From positions 1 to 64,000 of the forward strand of contig NZ_JAAKGO010000011.1 in the NCBI RefSeq assembly GCF_011043525.1: a stretch of DNA of 64,000 bases. Direction: 5' to 3'. The position numbers and the translations under genes are program-made. The stretch's first letter is position 1; every line of letters starts with the position of its first letter. Shown here piece by piece: positions 15,951 to 24,954 of the stretch. The stretch comes from Sphingobacterium sp. SGG-5. Lineage in GTDB: Bacteria; Bacteroidota; Bacteroidia; Sphingobacteriales; Sphingobacteriaceae. The notes beneath the pieces were generated by a model. It was not told the origin of the DNA and searched no databases. It saw nothing but the letters and a program-made list of their open reading frames with translations.

Positions 15951-16136
15951 TCATTCCTTTTTCAAGGATCTGGAATAATCCAGTAATTTTTCAACAACAC
16001 TTTGCGAAGGTTCTTTCGCTAATCTTTGAATACACATTTTGATCTTTACTTCGAATTGATCGTCTGTCTCTGCGATAGTCTCCCTCAAATCATTCGGATG
16101 TGTTGCTGTGTCAATTGTAGTAAAATTCTCTACCAT
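15951..16136 (-). CDS. small acidic protein, function unknown
   Basis: A 61-residue ORF with a hydrophilic, helix-favouring composition (ETDDQFEVKIKMCIQRLAKE in the middle and KLLDYSRSLKKE at the end). It has no signal peptide or membrane segment. It lies between the subtilase gene and the shared terminator. Balanced codon use and the flanking terminator favour a real gene, but no family is recognised. Confidence 0.5.
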   Translation of the reverse strand: MVENFTTIDTATHPNDLRETIAETDDQFEVKIKMCIQRLAKEPSQSVVEKLLDYSRSLKKE

Positions 16137-16210
16137 AAGCCTCTTGATTTATGTGTTTAGTCTTTAAACGTCAACAGTGTAGCTTATATTGTAGAAAATT
16201 TAACATTTTT

Positions 16211-17842
16211 TTACTTTTCTTTGGAGAGTGTGTATTTATTGGCCTCCACAACGGCATTGTATGCGTTGGCAACGCCTCCACTTACACTGATCTCATCCAG
16301 ATATACTTTTTTGTTCGAACCATCCTGCCGTACTTTGACTTTCTGGTCTACTTTTACGGCCGATTTCAGAATAATATCTTTTACCTCTTTTGCGGTAAGC
16401 TCGGGATAGTATGCACGAAGTATCGCTGCTAAACCGGACACTACGGGAGCGGCCATGCTTGTGCCTTGTTGATCTTTATATTTGTTGTCTGGCATTGTCG
16501 AATGTATTGCAACACCCGGTGCAAAGATATCGACTGACTTATAGCCATAATTGGAAAAATCAGCCAATAAGTCACCGTCCATCTTCCACGCCGTGGCGCC
16601 TACGGTAATCCAGGCGTCTGCTTCTCCCGTGACGGCTTTTAGGCTGTCGGTGTAATATTTGGTGGGATAGTTGGGGGTAATGTCTATGTTTTTGCCGTCG
16701 TTACCTGCTGCATGTACCAAAAGTACATCTTTTTCCATAGCATATTTTATCGCGTCATCGACCGCTTTTTTATTGTAAACGTAACCCTTGCCGAAGCTCA
16801 TATTGATGATCTTTGCGCCATTGTCTACCGCGTAGCGAATTCCATTTGCCACATCTTTGTCCCGCTCGTCACCATTAGGAACCACGCGCACGGCCATGAT
16901 CTGCACATTGTCGGCAATTCCGTTGATTCCGATATTATTGTTCCGTTGAGCACCGATAATTCCGGCCACATGGGTGCCGTGATCGGCATCGGGACCTTTA
17001 ACGTCGTTATTGCCGTAATACCGCTCGGTGGCATCCTCATAATTGTCACCTACAATAGGACGGGGATCGTATTGTTTGTTCAAATGATAGTTGACTTGAT
17101 TGTGGTAGTATTCAACTGCTTCTTTTAATTCCTCGTAGAATTTTTCGAATGACTTATCATCGTCAATTTCCTTTTTTGCAACCTTCAGCGCCAGTTTTTG
17201 GCGGTCATTTTCGGCAGAAAATTGATCAAGATCCTCTTTGGTGATATCTTTAGGTGTCTTTCCGATTTTGGTGACTATGTTGTCGACCTCTTGTTTCAGG
17301 CGCCCGTAATTTAAATCTCCGAATTGGGCTTCATCCATTTTCGAGGTATAATCCGAGACCATTTTCTGATAGGCGACAAATTCACGGCGTTCTGCTTCGG
17401 AAAGAGGCGTGCTTGGAAGGACAGAAATATATTTTGGTTCGTATTTGGCAATCAAACGTGTGACCTCAAGGTTATCGTAGTTTACATTTTCACCATTCGC
17501 ATTGCCGATAAAGTTCCACCCGTATTTGTCGTCGATATAGCCGTTTCCATCGTCGTCTTTTCCGTTATCATTGTCGTCTTTTTTGTTGGTCCAGACGACT
17601 TTTTTGAGGTCTTCATGCTCCACATCAACCCCTCCGTCGATTACAGCCACAATAACAGGGGAGGACTTACGGCCCGCTAACAGGTTGTAGGCTCTCTCCG
17701 TGCTGATTCCCATAATACCATCGGTGGCATAATCCAGATTATACCAATTGGCAGGGGGAGTATCTTTTTTGTCTTGTGCAAAACCGAATAAGGGCAGGAT
17801 GCTGATAGCTAAAAGCGCCGTAAAGAGATTTGACTTGTGCAT
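16211..17842 (-). CDS. secreted subtilisin-like serine protease, S8 family
   Basis: The 543-residue protein has a signal peptide (basic start, LLAISILPLFGFAQ, cleavage near residue 22) and the full catalytic triad: Asp69 in AVIDGGVD, His288 in DHGTHVAG and Ser462 in GTSMAAP, with the oxyanion segment HAAGNDG near residue 378. About 200 residues separate Asp and His, far more than in subtilisin. They include an acidic Asp/Asn/Gly stretch (residues 89-107), a likely calcium site, and a helical region. I see no type IX secretion tail, so it is probably periplasmic or released by another route. A -7 box lies 22 bp upstream of the start. Confidence 0.9.
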   Translation of the reverse strand: MHKSNLFTALLAISILPLFGFAQDKKDTPPANWYNLDYATDGIMGISTERAYNLLAGRKSSPVIVAVIDGGVDVEHEDLKKVVWTNKKDDNDNGKDDDGNGYIDDKYGWNFIGNANGENVNYDNLEVTRLIAKYEPKYISVLPSTPLSEAERREFVAYQKMVSDYTSKMDEAQFGDLNYGRLKQEVDNIVTKIGKTPKDITKEDLDQFSAENDRQKLALKVAKKEIDDDKSFEKFYEELKEAVEYYHNQVNYHLNKQYDPRPIVGDNYEDATERYYGNNDVKGPDADHGTHVAGIIGAQRNNNIGINGIADNVQIMAVRVVPNGDERDKDVANGIRYAVDNGAKIINMSFGKGYVYNKKAVDDAIKYAMEKDVLLVHAAGNDGKNIDITPNYPTKYYTDSLKAVTGEADAWITVGATAWKMDGDLLADFSNYGYKSVDIFAPGVAIHSTMPDNKYKDQQGTSMAAPVVSGLAAILRAYYPELTAKEVKDIILKSAVKVDQKVKVRQDGSNKKVYLDEISVSGGVANAYNAVVEANKYTLSKEK

Positions 17843-17863
17843 ATTAATTTTGTGTTACGTCTG

Positions 17864-17871
17864 CAAATATA
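17864..17871 (-). promoter_or_regulatory. -7 box for the subtilase gene
   Basis: The minus strand reads TATATTTG, an exact TAnnTTTG match, 22 bp before the subtilase ATG at 17842. It lies in the 70-bp gap between rnr and the protease, giving the protease its own promoter. Confidence 0.5.
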
Positions 17872-17912
17872 CGTTTCATACCGTCCTCATAAGTGTTAAA
17901 AATGACTAAATC

Positions 17913-20042
17913 CTACCCCAATAATGTAAAGTCGATCTGCCGCTTCTCGAGATCTACCTTTTTGACTTTGATCTGCACTTCATCGCCCAGCTGATATACT
18001 TTTTTCTTCCGCTGGCCAATGATGGCATAGTTCTTTTCATCCAGCGTATAGAAATCGTCGGTGATGTCCCGCAAACGCACCATTCCTTCACATTTGTTGT
18101 CGGCGATTTCAACGTACATACCCCACTCCGTTACTCCGGAGACAATGCCGGTGTATTCTACACCGATCTGATCCTGCAGGAACTCGGCTTGCTTGTATTT
18201 AATGGAAGCTCTTTCCGCCTCTGCTGCCTTTTTCTCCATTTGCGAGGCGTGTTCAGCAAGCTTTTCGTAATGTTCGATATTGACTTTTGCCCCACCTTCT
18301 AAATAAAACTGTAACAGCCGATGTACCATGACGTCCGGGTACCGGCGGATAGGGGAGGTGAAGTGGGTATAATAATCAAAGGCTAGTCCATAGTGAGACG
18401 AATGCTTGGTGGTGTATATCGCTTTTGCCATGGATCGTACTGCAAGGGATGTTAGTAAATTTTGCTCTTTGCTGCCCTCAATTTTATTCATGAGTGAATT
18501 CAGCGATTTGGCGGTTTCTTTGTCTGATTTGATAACAAGGCGATGCCCAAAGCGTGATGCGAATTGCGAGAAGTTCGTCAAGGTTTCGGGATTCGGTACA
18601 TCATGAAAACGATAGACGAAGCCCAGCTTATTTTTACCTTTCCCTTGTTTTCCGATATATTCCGCAACTTTACGGTTGGCCAGAAGCATGAAGTCTTCAA
18701 TAAGTTTGTGCGCATCCTTGCGTATTTTCGTATAGACGCCCAATGGTTTTCCTTGTTCGCCCAATACAAATTTTACTTCTTCTGTCTCAAAGCTTATCGC
18801 CCCGTTCTTAAAGCGCCGCTCTTTGAGGATTTGTGCCAGATCATTCAATTTTAAAATTTCTTCCGCATGGTCGCCCGTTTTGGTCTCAATGATTTCTTGT
18901 GCTTCTTCATAGGTAAAGCGCCTGTCGGAATAAATGATGGTCCGTCCGTACCATTGATCCATAACATTGGCTGCATCATCCATTTCAAATACAGCCGAGA
19001 AACAAAGCCGTTCCTCATGAGGCCGCAGGGAACACAGGTTGTTGGAAAGGCGCTCTGGGAGCATCGGTATCACCCGATCGACGAGATACACAGACGTACC
19101 CCGTTCGAATGCCTCTTTGTCGAGCACGCTGTCCGGTTGGACGTAATAAGAGACATCGGCAATATGAACGCCTATTTCGTAATGACCATTGTCCAATTTC
19201 TTAAAAGAAATGGCATCATCAAAATCCTTGGCATCGACGGGGTCTATGGTGAAGGTCAAGGTGTCTCGGAAATCACGACGTTTCTGGATTTCGGTTTGCG
19301 GAATTTTTTCGGGGATAGCCGAAGCAGCCTCTTCAACTTCCTTCGGAAATTGTAGTGGAAAGCCGTAATCCGCCAGAATGGCATTCATCTCTGTATTGTT
19401 CTCGCCCTTTTTTCCCAATATACTTTTTACCCGACCGATGGGGTTTTTTGCATTCTTTGGCCACTCGATAATCGTGACGACAACCTTTTCACCGTCCTTT
19501 GCGCCATTCAGATTATCCAGCGGAACGAAAATGTCATGTAGCATTTTCCGGTCATCGGCGAGGAAGAAAGCATAACTTTTTGAAATGTCAATAGTGCCTG
19601 TGAAATCAGTCTTCGCGCGTTGTAATATTTCAACCACTTCGCCCTCTCTTTTGTTGCCTTTCTTGCGGTCGTAAACATGGACCTTGACGGTGTCACCATG
19701 CAAGGCCTGCCGCAGTTTTCTGGGGGCGATATAGATGTCGTTTTCGAGTTCGTCTTCGGGTACGATATACGCCGATCCATCGGCTGTCATATCCACTGTT
19801 CCGGTGATATAAACTTGTAATTGTTTAAGCTTAAAACGACCTCTTTCCGGCTGTGCGAAAAGACCGGACTGGGTGCCGTTTTCGAGGATGTCTGCAATGG
19901 CTTCCTTGGACTCCGAATCAAATAGGTTTAGTTTGGAAGAAACTTGCTTGTAATTCAAAAGTTGGTTGTTGGCTTTTTCAAATACGCCGAGGACCAATTG
20001 GGTGAGAACTTCTTTATAGGGATTGTTTTTTTTTGATTTCAT
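17913..20042 (-). CDS. rnr: ribonuclease R
   Basis: RNase R is a processive 3'-5' exoribonuclease that degrades structured RNA. The 709-residue protein has N-terminal OB/cold-shock-like domains (GTVDMTADGSAYIVPEDE near residue 75), the RNB domain with the metal-binding aspartates in IDPVDAKDFDDAISF near residue 265, DRVIPMLPERLSNNLCSL near 330, FTSPIRRYPDVMVHR near 570, and a C-terminal S1 domain (YTGIVSGVTEWGMYVEI). Length is typical. A long AT-rich non-coding region lies upstream. It is downstream of fur on the same strand but 372 bp away, so probably transcribed separately. Confidence 0.96.
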   Translation of the reverse strand: MKSKKNNPYKEVLTQLVLGVFEKANNQLLNYKQVSSKLNLFDSESKEAIADILENGTQSGLFAQPERGRFKLKQLQVYITGTVDMTADGSAYIVPEDELENDIYIAPRKLRQALHGDTVKVHVYDRKKGNKREGEVVEILQRAKTDFTGTIDISKSYAFFLADDRKMLHDIFVPLDNLNGAKDGEKVVVTIIEWPKNAKNPIGRVKSILGKKGENNTEMNAILADYGFPLQFPKEVEEAASAIPEKIPQTEIQKRRDFRDTLTFTIDPVDAKDFDDAISFKKLDNGHYEIGVHIADVSYYVQPDSVLDKEAFERGTSVYLVDRVIPMLPERLSNNLCSLRPHEERLCFSAVFEMDDAANVMDQWYGRTIIYSDRRFTYEEAQEIIETKTGDHAEEILKLNDLAQILKERRFKNGAISFETEEVKFVLGEQGKPLGVYTKIRKDAHKLIEDFMLLANRKVAEYIGKQGKGKNKLGFVYRFHDVPNPETLTNFSQFASRFGHRLVIKSDKETAKSLNSLMNKIEGSKEQNLLTSLAVRSMAKAIYTTKHSSHYGLAFDYYTHFTSPIRRYPDVMVHRLLQFYLEGGAKVNIEHYEKLAEHASQMEKKAAEAERASIKYKQAEFLQDQIGVEYTGIVSGVTEWGMYVEIADNKCEGMVRLRDITDDFYTLDEKNYAIIGQRKKKVYQLGDEVQIKVKKVDLEKRQIDFTLLG

Positions 20043-20414
20043 GTGTTTGTCTTTTTTTTGACTATTGCTTGTCTTTCATGACCGCGACGAGATGACTGCG
20101 TGTGCGATAATTCAAGGTAAATATACTAATCATTATCGGAAAGTAATAGGGGAGAAGATAGGATTTATAATATAAATGTTTAGTATATTTTATATGTGTT
20201 AATTTTCTGTTTATCAAATGTATGTGTTGTTTATGAATAAAACATGATTAATGTAAATTATTGTATTACAGTGTTTTATATTTAATGTCACGTGTATTGG
20301 TAAGAATGTATAACTTTATTTATATATACTTTTTATATATTTTACAGCATATAACATGCTATATTACAGTATAATAATTGTTTATTTTATAAATTATGAT
20401 AAGATATAAAAAGA
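20043..20414. other. 372-bp intergenic region with a very AT-rich core
   Basis: No convincing ORF was found. Bases 20161-20400 are about 18% GC by hand count, against roughly 43% for nearby genes. It holds many TATA-like tracts and a small AGCAT/ATGCT palindrome at 20346-20360. It lies upstream of rnr and downstream of the Fur-family gene. Possible roles are a promoter or UP-element-like region for rnr, or a nucleoid-protein binding site. I saw no DnaA-box cluster. Confidence 0.55.
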
Positions 20415-20873
20415 TTATTTTCCTTGACATTTGTCACAAATTCCGACAGCATTAATGGCTATCGTATGCAAGGAGAAGTTAGCAGGAATTTGAACTTTCG
20501 GGAGTGAAATTTCATTCAAACAAAAGACGCTATTACAGATAGAACAGATGAAATGTACATGCTGGTCGTGGTGGTGGTTTGCGGTGCACGCCGTCGAACA
20601 GATCGCATAAGTTGCGGTTCCGTTGAGGTCAAAAACCTTATGCAGTATTCCCTTTTCCTCGAAGCTTGCGAGAATACGGTACAAGGTTACACGGTCAATT
20701 TCACCACCTAAAATCTTCTCCAGATCGGGTTGGGATATAGCGGATTTCTTGGTGTCGATAATTTCCAAAACACGAAGCCGGGGTTGCGTAACTCTTAACT
20801 GGTTGGAGCGTAAAAGCTGCTTGAAATCTTGACGGATTTCGGCATGGTTTTCAACTTTGTCTGAAGGCTTCAT
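20415..20873 (-). CDS. Fur-family metal-responsive transcriptional repressor
   Basis: The 152-residue protein has the Fur layout: an N-terminal winged helix (QLRVTQPRLRVLEIIDTKKSA and the recognition region IDRVTLYRILASFEEKGIL, residues 25-75), then the metal-binding dimerisation domain. Visible ligands are the His-rich ANHHHDQHVHFIC segment, CSICNSVFC near residue 115, and a terminal CDKCQGK, so both structural CxxC pairs are present. Such proteins repress iron, zinc, manganese or peroxide genes; which one applies is unclear, although the His-rich loop fits Fur or Zur. It is followed by the AT-rich gap and preceded by the transaldolase terminator, so it stands alone. Confidence 0.88.
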   Translation of the reverse strand: MKPSDKVENHAEIRQDFKQLLRSNQLRVTQPRLRVLEIIDTKKSAISQPDLEKILGGEIDRVTLYRILASFEEKGILHKVFDLNGTATYAICSTACTANHHHDQHVHFICSICNSVFCLNEISLPKVQIPANFSLHTIAINAVGICDKCQGK

Positions 20874-20902
20874 AATGGATAAAATTACAAAAAAATAAGG
20901 GT

Positions 20903-20936
20903 AAAAAAAAGCCTCTTCCTTTTAACAGAAGAGGCG
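20903..20936 (-). terminator. rho-independent terminator of the transaldolase gene
   Basis: GCCTCTTC and GAAGAGGC form a perfect 8-bp stem (20912-20919 and 20929-20936). On the minus strand it is followed by eight T residues (complement of 20903-20911), in the direction of the gene that ends at 20960. Confidence 0.85.
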
Positions 20937-20959
20937 TAAAGAAATGTATTATCGTATAC

Positions 20960-21619
20960 TTATTTTCCCGCAGCTTTGGCGTGGTCTGCGAGGAACTGTG
21001 CCAATCCGCTATCGGTCAATGGGTGTTTCAATAGGGCAGTTATCACAGACAATGGACCTGTCATGACATCTGCGCCAATCTTTGCACAGCCCAATAGATG
21101 TGCGCTATGACGTACCGATGCAGCTAATATTTGAGTGTCGAAATCATAGTTGTCATAAATCAGACGAATCTCTTCGATTAATGCTAAGCCATCTACCGAT
21201 ATATCATCTAACCTACCAATGAAAGGAGATACATAAGTAGCACCTGCTTTAGCAGCAAGTAAAGCTTGTCCGGCCGAAAACACTAAGGTACAATTTGTTT
21301 TGATACCCTTTTTGCTAAAATATTTTATGGCCTTTACGCCATCTTTGATCATAGGGACCTTCACGACAATCTTGGAATCCAATGCAGCGAGTGCTTCTCC
21401 TTCTTTGATCATGGTTTCATAATCCGTACTGATCACTTCAGCACTGACATCGCCATCTACAATGGCACAGATGGCTTTGTAATGGTTGATAATATTCTCT
21501 TCACCGGTGATACCCTCTTTTGCCATGAGACTTGGATTGGTTGTCACCCCATCCAAGACACCCAAATCCTGGGCTTCTTTAATCTGTGCCAGATTAGCCG
21601 TGTCTATAAAAAACTTCAT
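20960..21619 (-). CDS. fsa: fructose-6-phosphate aldolase / transaldolase-like
   Basis: The 219-residue enzyme has the compact TIM-barrel sequence of the FSA/TalC subgroup: [16 protein letters not shown] at the start, [13 protein letters not shown] near residue 26, the Schiff-base lysine in KIVVKVPMI near residue 84, [25 protein letters not shown] near 110, and [12 protein letters not shown] near 165. It acts on C3/C6 sugar phosphates; FSA and transaldolase activity cannot be separated by eye. I start at the ATG at 21617-21619; the longer frame to 21676 adds 19 residues with no homology and runs into the promoter. A strong terminator follows the stop. Confidence 0.9.
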   Translation of the reverse strand: MKFFIDTANLAQIKEAQDLGVLDGVTTNPSLMAKEGITGEENIINHYKAICAIVDGDVSAEVISTDYETMIKEGEALAALDSKIVVKVPMIKDGVKAIKYFSKKGIKTNCTLVFSAGQALLAAKAGATYVSPFIGRLDDISVDGLALIEEIRLIYDNYDFDTQILAASVRHSAHLLGCAKIGADVMTGPLSVITALLKHPLTDSGLAQFLADHAKAAGK

Positions 21620-21673
21620 GTTTAAGTTTGTTGATTGTAAATAAATTAAAACTATGTGAAACTTTTGTTGTTG

Positions 21674-21681
21674 CAAAGATA
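21674..21681 (-). promoter_or_regulatory. -7 box for the transaldolase gene
   Basis: The minus strand reads TATCTTTG, an exact TAnnTTTG match, 55 bp before the ATG at 21619. It lies 20 bp from the plus-strand box for the MFS gene, so the two genes share a compact divergent promoter region. Confidence 0.5.
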
Positions 21682-21701
21682 GTGTTTTATTCAGAACTAT
21701 T

Positions 21702-21709
21702 TAGCTTTG
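21702..21709 (+). promoter_or_regulatory. -7 box for the MFS transporter gene
   Basis: TAGCTTTG matches TAnnTTTG and lies 39 bp upstream of the MFS ATG at 21748. The -33 element is not clear. Confidence 0.45.
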
Positions 21710-21747
21710 AGGCCCGCTAATTCAACAGAAGTAGTGGGCTGTATACT

Positions 21748-22974
21748 ATGGAACTATTCAGGTCGCTTCAATATCCTAATTTTCGGTTGCACACGATTGG
21801 GCAATCGATTTCCCTATTGGGAACCTGGATGCAACGTATTGCTATCAGCTGGCTGGTATATCGGCTGACTGACTCTGTCTTTCTCCTCGGCTTTGTCTCG
21901 TTTATCTCGCTATTGCCGTCACTGGTACTTTCGCCTTTTATCGGCAGTGTGGTCGACAGGCGGTCCAAGTACCGGCTTGTTGTGATGACGCAGATATTGC
22001 TTATGCTACAGGCGGGTGTATTGTCTTTGGTGGTGTATCTGGGATGGGCATCCGTACTGTGGTTGTGCGTACTTGGTTTCGCACAAGGTGTCATCAATGC
22101 CTTTGATGTTGTCGCTCGGCAAGCGCTGTTGGTCTCCTTAGTTGACCATAAAAAAGATCTCCCCAATGCTATAGCATTGAATTCTTCGGTATTTAATGCT
22201 GCGCGGATGGTCGGCCCTGCTATTGGGGGAGTTCTGCTAAGCCTATACGGCGAGCAGGCTTGTTTTATGATCAATTTTTTGAGCTTCGTTCCGGTATTAA
22301 TGACACTGTCCATGATGAAAGTAGTAGAAATTGCTCCCGTGTACTCCCGTGATTCGTCAAATTGGCAAGGTCTGGTCGACGGGTTTAACTATTTAAAGCG
22401 CTCGCCTCATATCGCTTCCTTGATTATCATCATGACCTGTTCGAGCTTATTTGTCATACCCTATACCTCACTGCTACCGGCAGTGGCCAAGGATCTGTTT
22501 CATGGCGATGAGACGATTTTTTCCTGGTTTGAAAGTATCGCTGGTTTTGGGGCGATGATAGGTGCGATCAATATGGCCAGACTCAAATCGGGTGAAAACC
22601 TACGCTATAGGGTGATGTTTTCTGCCTTTATGATGGGAGCTTCCCTACTGTTGTTGGCCTATGCCCATTATTTACCCTCGGCCTTATTTTTTACGGGCGC
22701 TGTTTCCTTCGCGATGATGATGCAGAATTCCAGTATCAATACCTATATACAGACGCATGCTGTTACGGCTTATAGAGCGCGTATCATGTCGTATTACGTC
22801 ATGGCCTTTCAGGGCATATTCCCTATCGGAAGTTTGTTGATAGGAGGGGTGGCTGATAGCATAGGGATTAAGAATACATTGTATATGATGGGGGCGACAG
22901 GAGCGTTAATAGCCGTCTGTTATTATACCTACCTACGATTCCGAATACAGCGCCGCTTATTTAAATTTAAGTAA
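21748..22974 (+). CDS. MFS transporter, EntS-like (MFS_3 group)
   Basis: The 408-residue protein is a multi-pass membrane carrier, with roughly 10-12 hydrophobic helices by eye. The N-terminus FRLHTIGQSISLLGTWMQRIA and the loop FIGSVVDRRSKYRLV, which takes the place of the MFS GxxxDRxGRR motif between helices 2 and 3, are typical of the MFS_3 group that includes enterobactin exporters. The substrate cannot be told from sequence. Nothing nearby makes a siderophore, so export of a different small molecule is equally likely. Its 3' end overlaps the convergent ispG gene by eight bases, which leaves no room for a shared terminator. Confidence 0.85.
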   Translation: MELFRSLQYPNFRLHTIGQSISLLGTWMQRIAISWLVYRLTDSVFLLGFVSFISLLPSLVLSPFIGSVVDRRSKYRLVVMTQILLMLQAGVLSLVVYLGWASVLWLCVLGFAQGVINAFDVVARQALLVSLVDHKKDLPNAIALNSSVFNAARMVGPAIGGVLLSLYGEQACFMINFLSFVPVLMTLSMMKVVEIAPVYSRDSSNWQGLVDGFNYLKRSPHIASLIIIMTCSSLFVIPYTSLLPAVAKDLFHGDETIFSWFESIAGFGAMIGAINMARLKSGENLRYRVMFSAFMMGASLLLLAYAHYLPSALFFTGAVSFAMMMQNSSINTYIQTHAVTAYRARIMSYYVMAFQGIFPIGSLLIGGVADSIGIKNTLYMMGATGALIAVCYYTYLRFRIQRRLFKFK

Positions 22975-24934
22975 CATTTTCTTCCTCAGTCCATCTCCCA
23001 TCACTTTTGATGATCTCAATCAGTTCATCTAATGCATTGCGGGAAGAGACATTTCGTTTGACGACTTCTTTGCCGCGATAGAGTGTAATTTTATCGGGTC
23101 CTGCACCCACGTAACCATAGTCTGCATCCGCCATTTCACCGGGGCCGTTGACAATACAGCCCATGATACCGATTTTAAGACCTTTGAGATGGTTGGTGCG
23201 GCTACGGATCATCTGGGTAGTCTCCTGGAGATCAAACAAGGTCCGGCCACAGCTTGGACAGGATATATATTCGGTTTTTGATATACGCGAGCGCGTAGCT
23301 TGCAGGATGCCAAAGGAAAGCGACGTAATCTTATCCATTGCTATGGCCGGAGCGTCGACCCATATTCCCGAACCCAAACCGTCAATCAGCAGTGCCCCCA
23401 CATCGGTAGCGGCATATACCTGTAATTTGGAAACCGGCTCTTCGGGATCCATGATATTGCCGATGGGGCCCGAAAAGTCGTCCACCTTATAGGTTCTTTT
23501 GATGATGATGGGATTGTCGAGACCGATGACCTGTATATTGGCAAAAAACTGCCGTTGATCTGCCATGCCATGCGCATGCTCAGTTTCCAGCACAAAAACG
23601 ATAGTTGGATCATTTTGCAGCAATTGAAAATCTTCGCTTTGAAGAAGATCATTGGATATGTGGATCATATTCAATACGGGATCCTTCAGCGTTGCCCGGT
23701 TGAATTCCGCCAATTGATAAAGCGGGTGAATATTGGCGCGCTCTGTCAAGCCCAACCAGGTAGGATAGTCGTACAGTTGCTTCAGGTTCCCGGGCATGGT
23801 AAAGGATGGTAATTTATCGGCCAGATATACGAAATCGACCGATTGATCGCCCATGTGGTATTTGTCGTTTATTGGGTCGTATTTGTAGCCGACACCGGAC
23901 AGTATAAATGGATCTTTCAAATTAGCTGCCGAAATATCGGCAATGACACGTGGAACCAGCGAGCCTCCAACGAATGTGTTGACTTCACGTGATATATAGG
24001 GCTTCGTCTGGGTATCGTCCGAAAAGACCAAAATGGGACTGTCTTGTGCGGATTCCTGTGCACGGTTTTTATAGCGATTGGCCAAAGCTATCGCGACGGG
24101 AGCCTCATATTCGGGTTCTTCCGTAAGTGAAACCCGTATGGTGTCACCTAAACCATCCTCCAGCAGGGTACCTATACCTACAGCCGATTTAATTCGGCCA
24201 TCTTCACCGTCGCCGGCTTCCGTAACCCCCAAGTGCAGGGGATAATTCATCTGCTCGGCAATCATTCTATCAACTAAAAGCCGATAGGCCTGTACCATGA
24301 CCTGTGGATTGGAGGATTTCATCGAGACCACCAGATCATAATAATTCAGATCCTCGCAAATGCGGATAAATTCCATAGCCGACTCTACCATACCTTCGGG
24401 CGTGTCACCATATCGGCTCATGATACGATCGGACAATGAACCATGGTTGGTACCTATGCGCATGGCTGTGCCGTATTCTTTACAAATGTGTACCAGTGGA
24501 GCAAATTTTTTATAGATGCGTTCCAGTTCACTTTGATAAGCAGCGTCGGTGTAGTCGATTTGATCAAACTTTTTCTTGTCGGCATAGTTGCCCGGATTAA
24601 CCCGTACTTTTTCCACGATACGGGCTGCCACTTCGGCTGCGTTAGGGGTAAAATGTATATCAGCAACTAATGGGACTTGATACCCGCGGGATCGAAGTTC
24701 TCTTTTTATATTCGCGAGGTTTTCCGCTTCTTTGATGCTGGGTGCTGTGATGCGTACGTATTCACATCCCGCTTCTACCATACGGATGGTCTGTTCGACA
24801 GATCCCCGGGTGTCCATCGTGTCGACAGTCGTCATGCTTTGGATACGGATAGGATAGTCCCCTCCCATAGGGATGTCTCCGATGTGGACGACACGTGTCT
24901 TGAAACGTGTATAACTGAGTTTGTTGGCCTCCAT
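22967..24934 (-). CDS. ispG: 4-hydroxy-3-methylbut-2-enyl-diphosphate synthase
   Basis: IspG (GcpE) carries out the penultimate step of the methylerythritol phosphate route to isoprenoids. At 655 residues it is the long form typical of Bacteroidota: an N-terminal TIM barrel (IQSMTTVDTMDT near residue 30, VPLVADIHFTPNAA near 95, RIGTNHGSLSDRI near 165), an inserted domain of about 230 residues, and a C-terminal domain with the 4Fe-4S ligands in ISCPSCGRTLFD and GIMGCIVNGPGEMADADYGYVG. The three cysteines and the following glutamate are present. It lies 20 bp downstream of the LiaF-like gene and has its own -7 box in that gap. Confidence 0.96.
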   Translation of the reverse strand: MEANKLSYTRFKTRVVHIGDIPMGGDYPIRIQSMTTVDTMDTRGSVEQTIRMVEAGCEYVRITAPSIKEAENLANIKRELRSRGYQVPLVADIHFTPNAAEVAARIVEKVRVNPGNYADKKKFDQIDYTDAAYQSELERIYKKFAPLVHICKEYGTAMRIGTNHGSLSDRIMSRYGDTPEGMVESAMEFIRICEDLNYYDLVVSMKSSNPQVMVQAYRLLVDRMIAEQMNYPLHLGVTEAGDGEDGRIKSAVGIGTLLEDGLGDTIRVSLTEEPEYEAPVAIALANRYKNRAQESAQDSPILVFSDDTQTKPYISREVNTFVGGSLVPRVIADISAANLKDPFILSGVGYKYDPINDKYHMGDQSVDFVYLADKLPSFTMPGNLKQLYDYPTWLGLTERANIHPLYQLAEFNRATLKDPVLNMIHISNDLLQSEDFQLLQNDPTIVFVLETEHAHGMADQRQFFANIQVIGLDNPIIIKRTYKVDDFSGPIGNIMDPEEPVSKLQVYAATDVGALLIDGLGSGIWVDAPAIAMDKITSLSFGILQATRSRISKTEYISCPSCGRTLFDLQETTQMIRSRTNHLKGLKIGIMGCIVNGPGEMADADYGYVGAGPDKITLYRGKEVVKRNVSSRNALDELIEIIKSDGRWTEEENVT

Positions 24935-24941
24935 ACAGGCA

Positions 24942-24949
24942 CAAAGTTA
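24942..24949 (-). promoter_or_regulatory. -7 box for ispG inside the gap after the LiaF-like gene
   Basis: The minus strand reads TAACTTTG, an exact match to TAnnTTTG, eight bases before the ispG ATG at 24934. A TTG lies about 22 bases further upstream. A transcript from here would be nearly leaderless. Confidence 0.4.
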
Positions 24950-24954
24950 GGTAT

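Noticed and set aside
16712..17128. 138-codon plus-strand ORF over the subtilase
   Set aside because: It is antisense to a gene with a complete catalytic triad and has no family motif of its own.
18867..19355. 162-codon plus-strand ORF over rnr
   Set aside because: It overlaps the conserved RNB domain on the opposite strand and has no recognisable motif.
20161..20400. Replication origin in the AT-rich stretch
   Set aside because: I saw no cluster of DnaA boxes and the neighbours (rnr, fur) are not origin-linked genes; AT richness alone is not enough.
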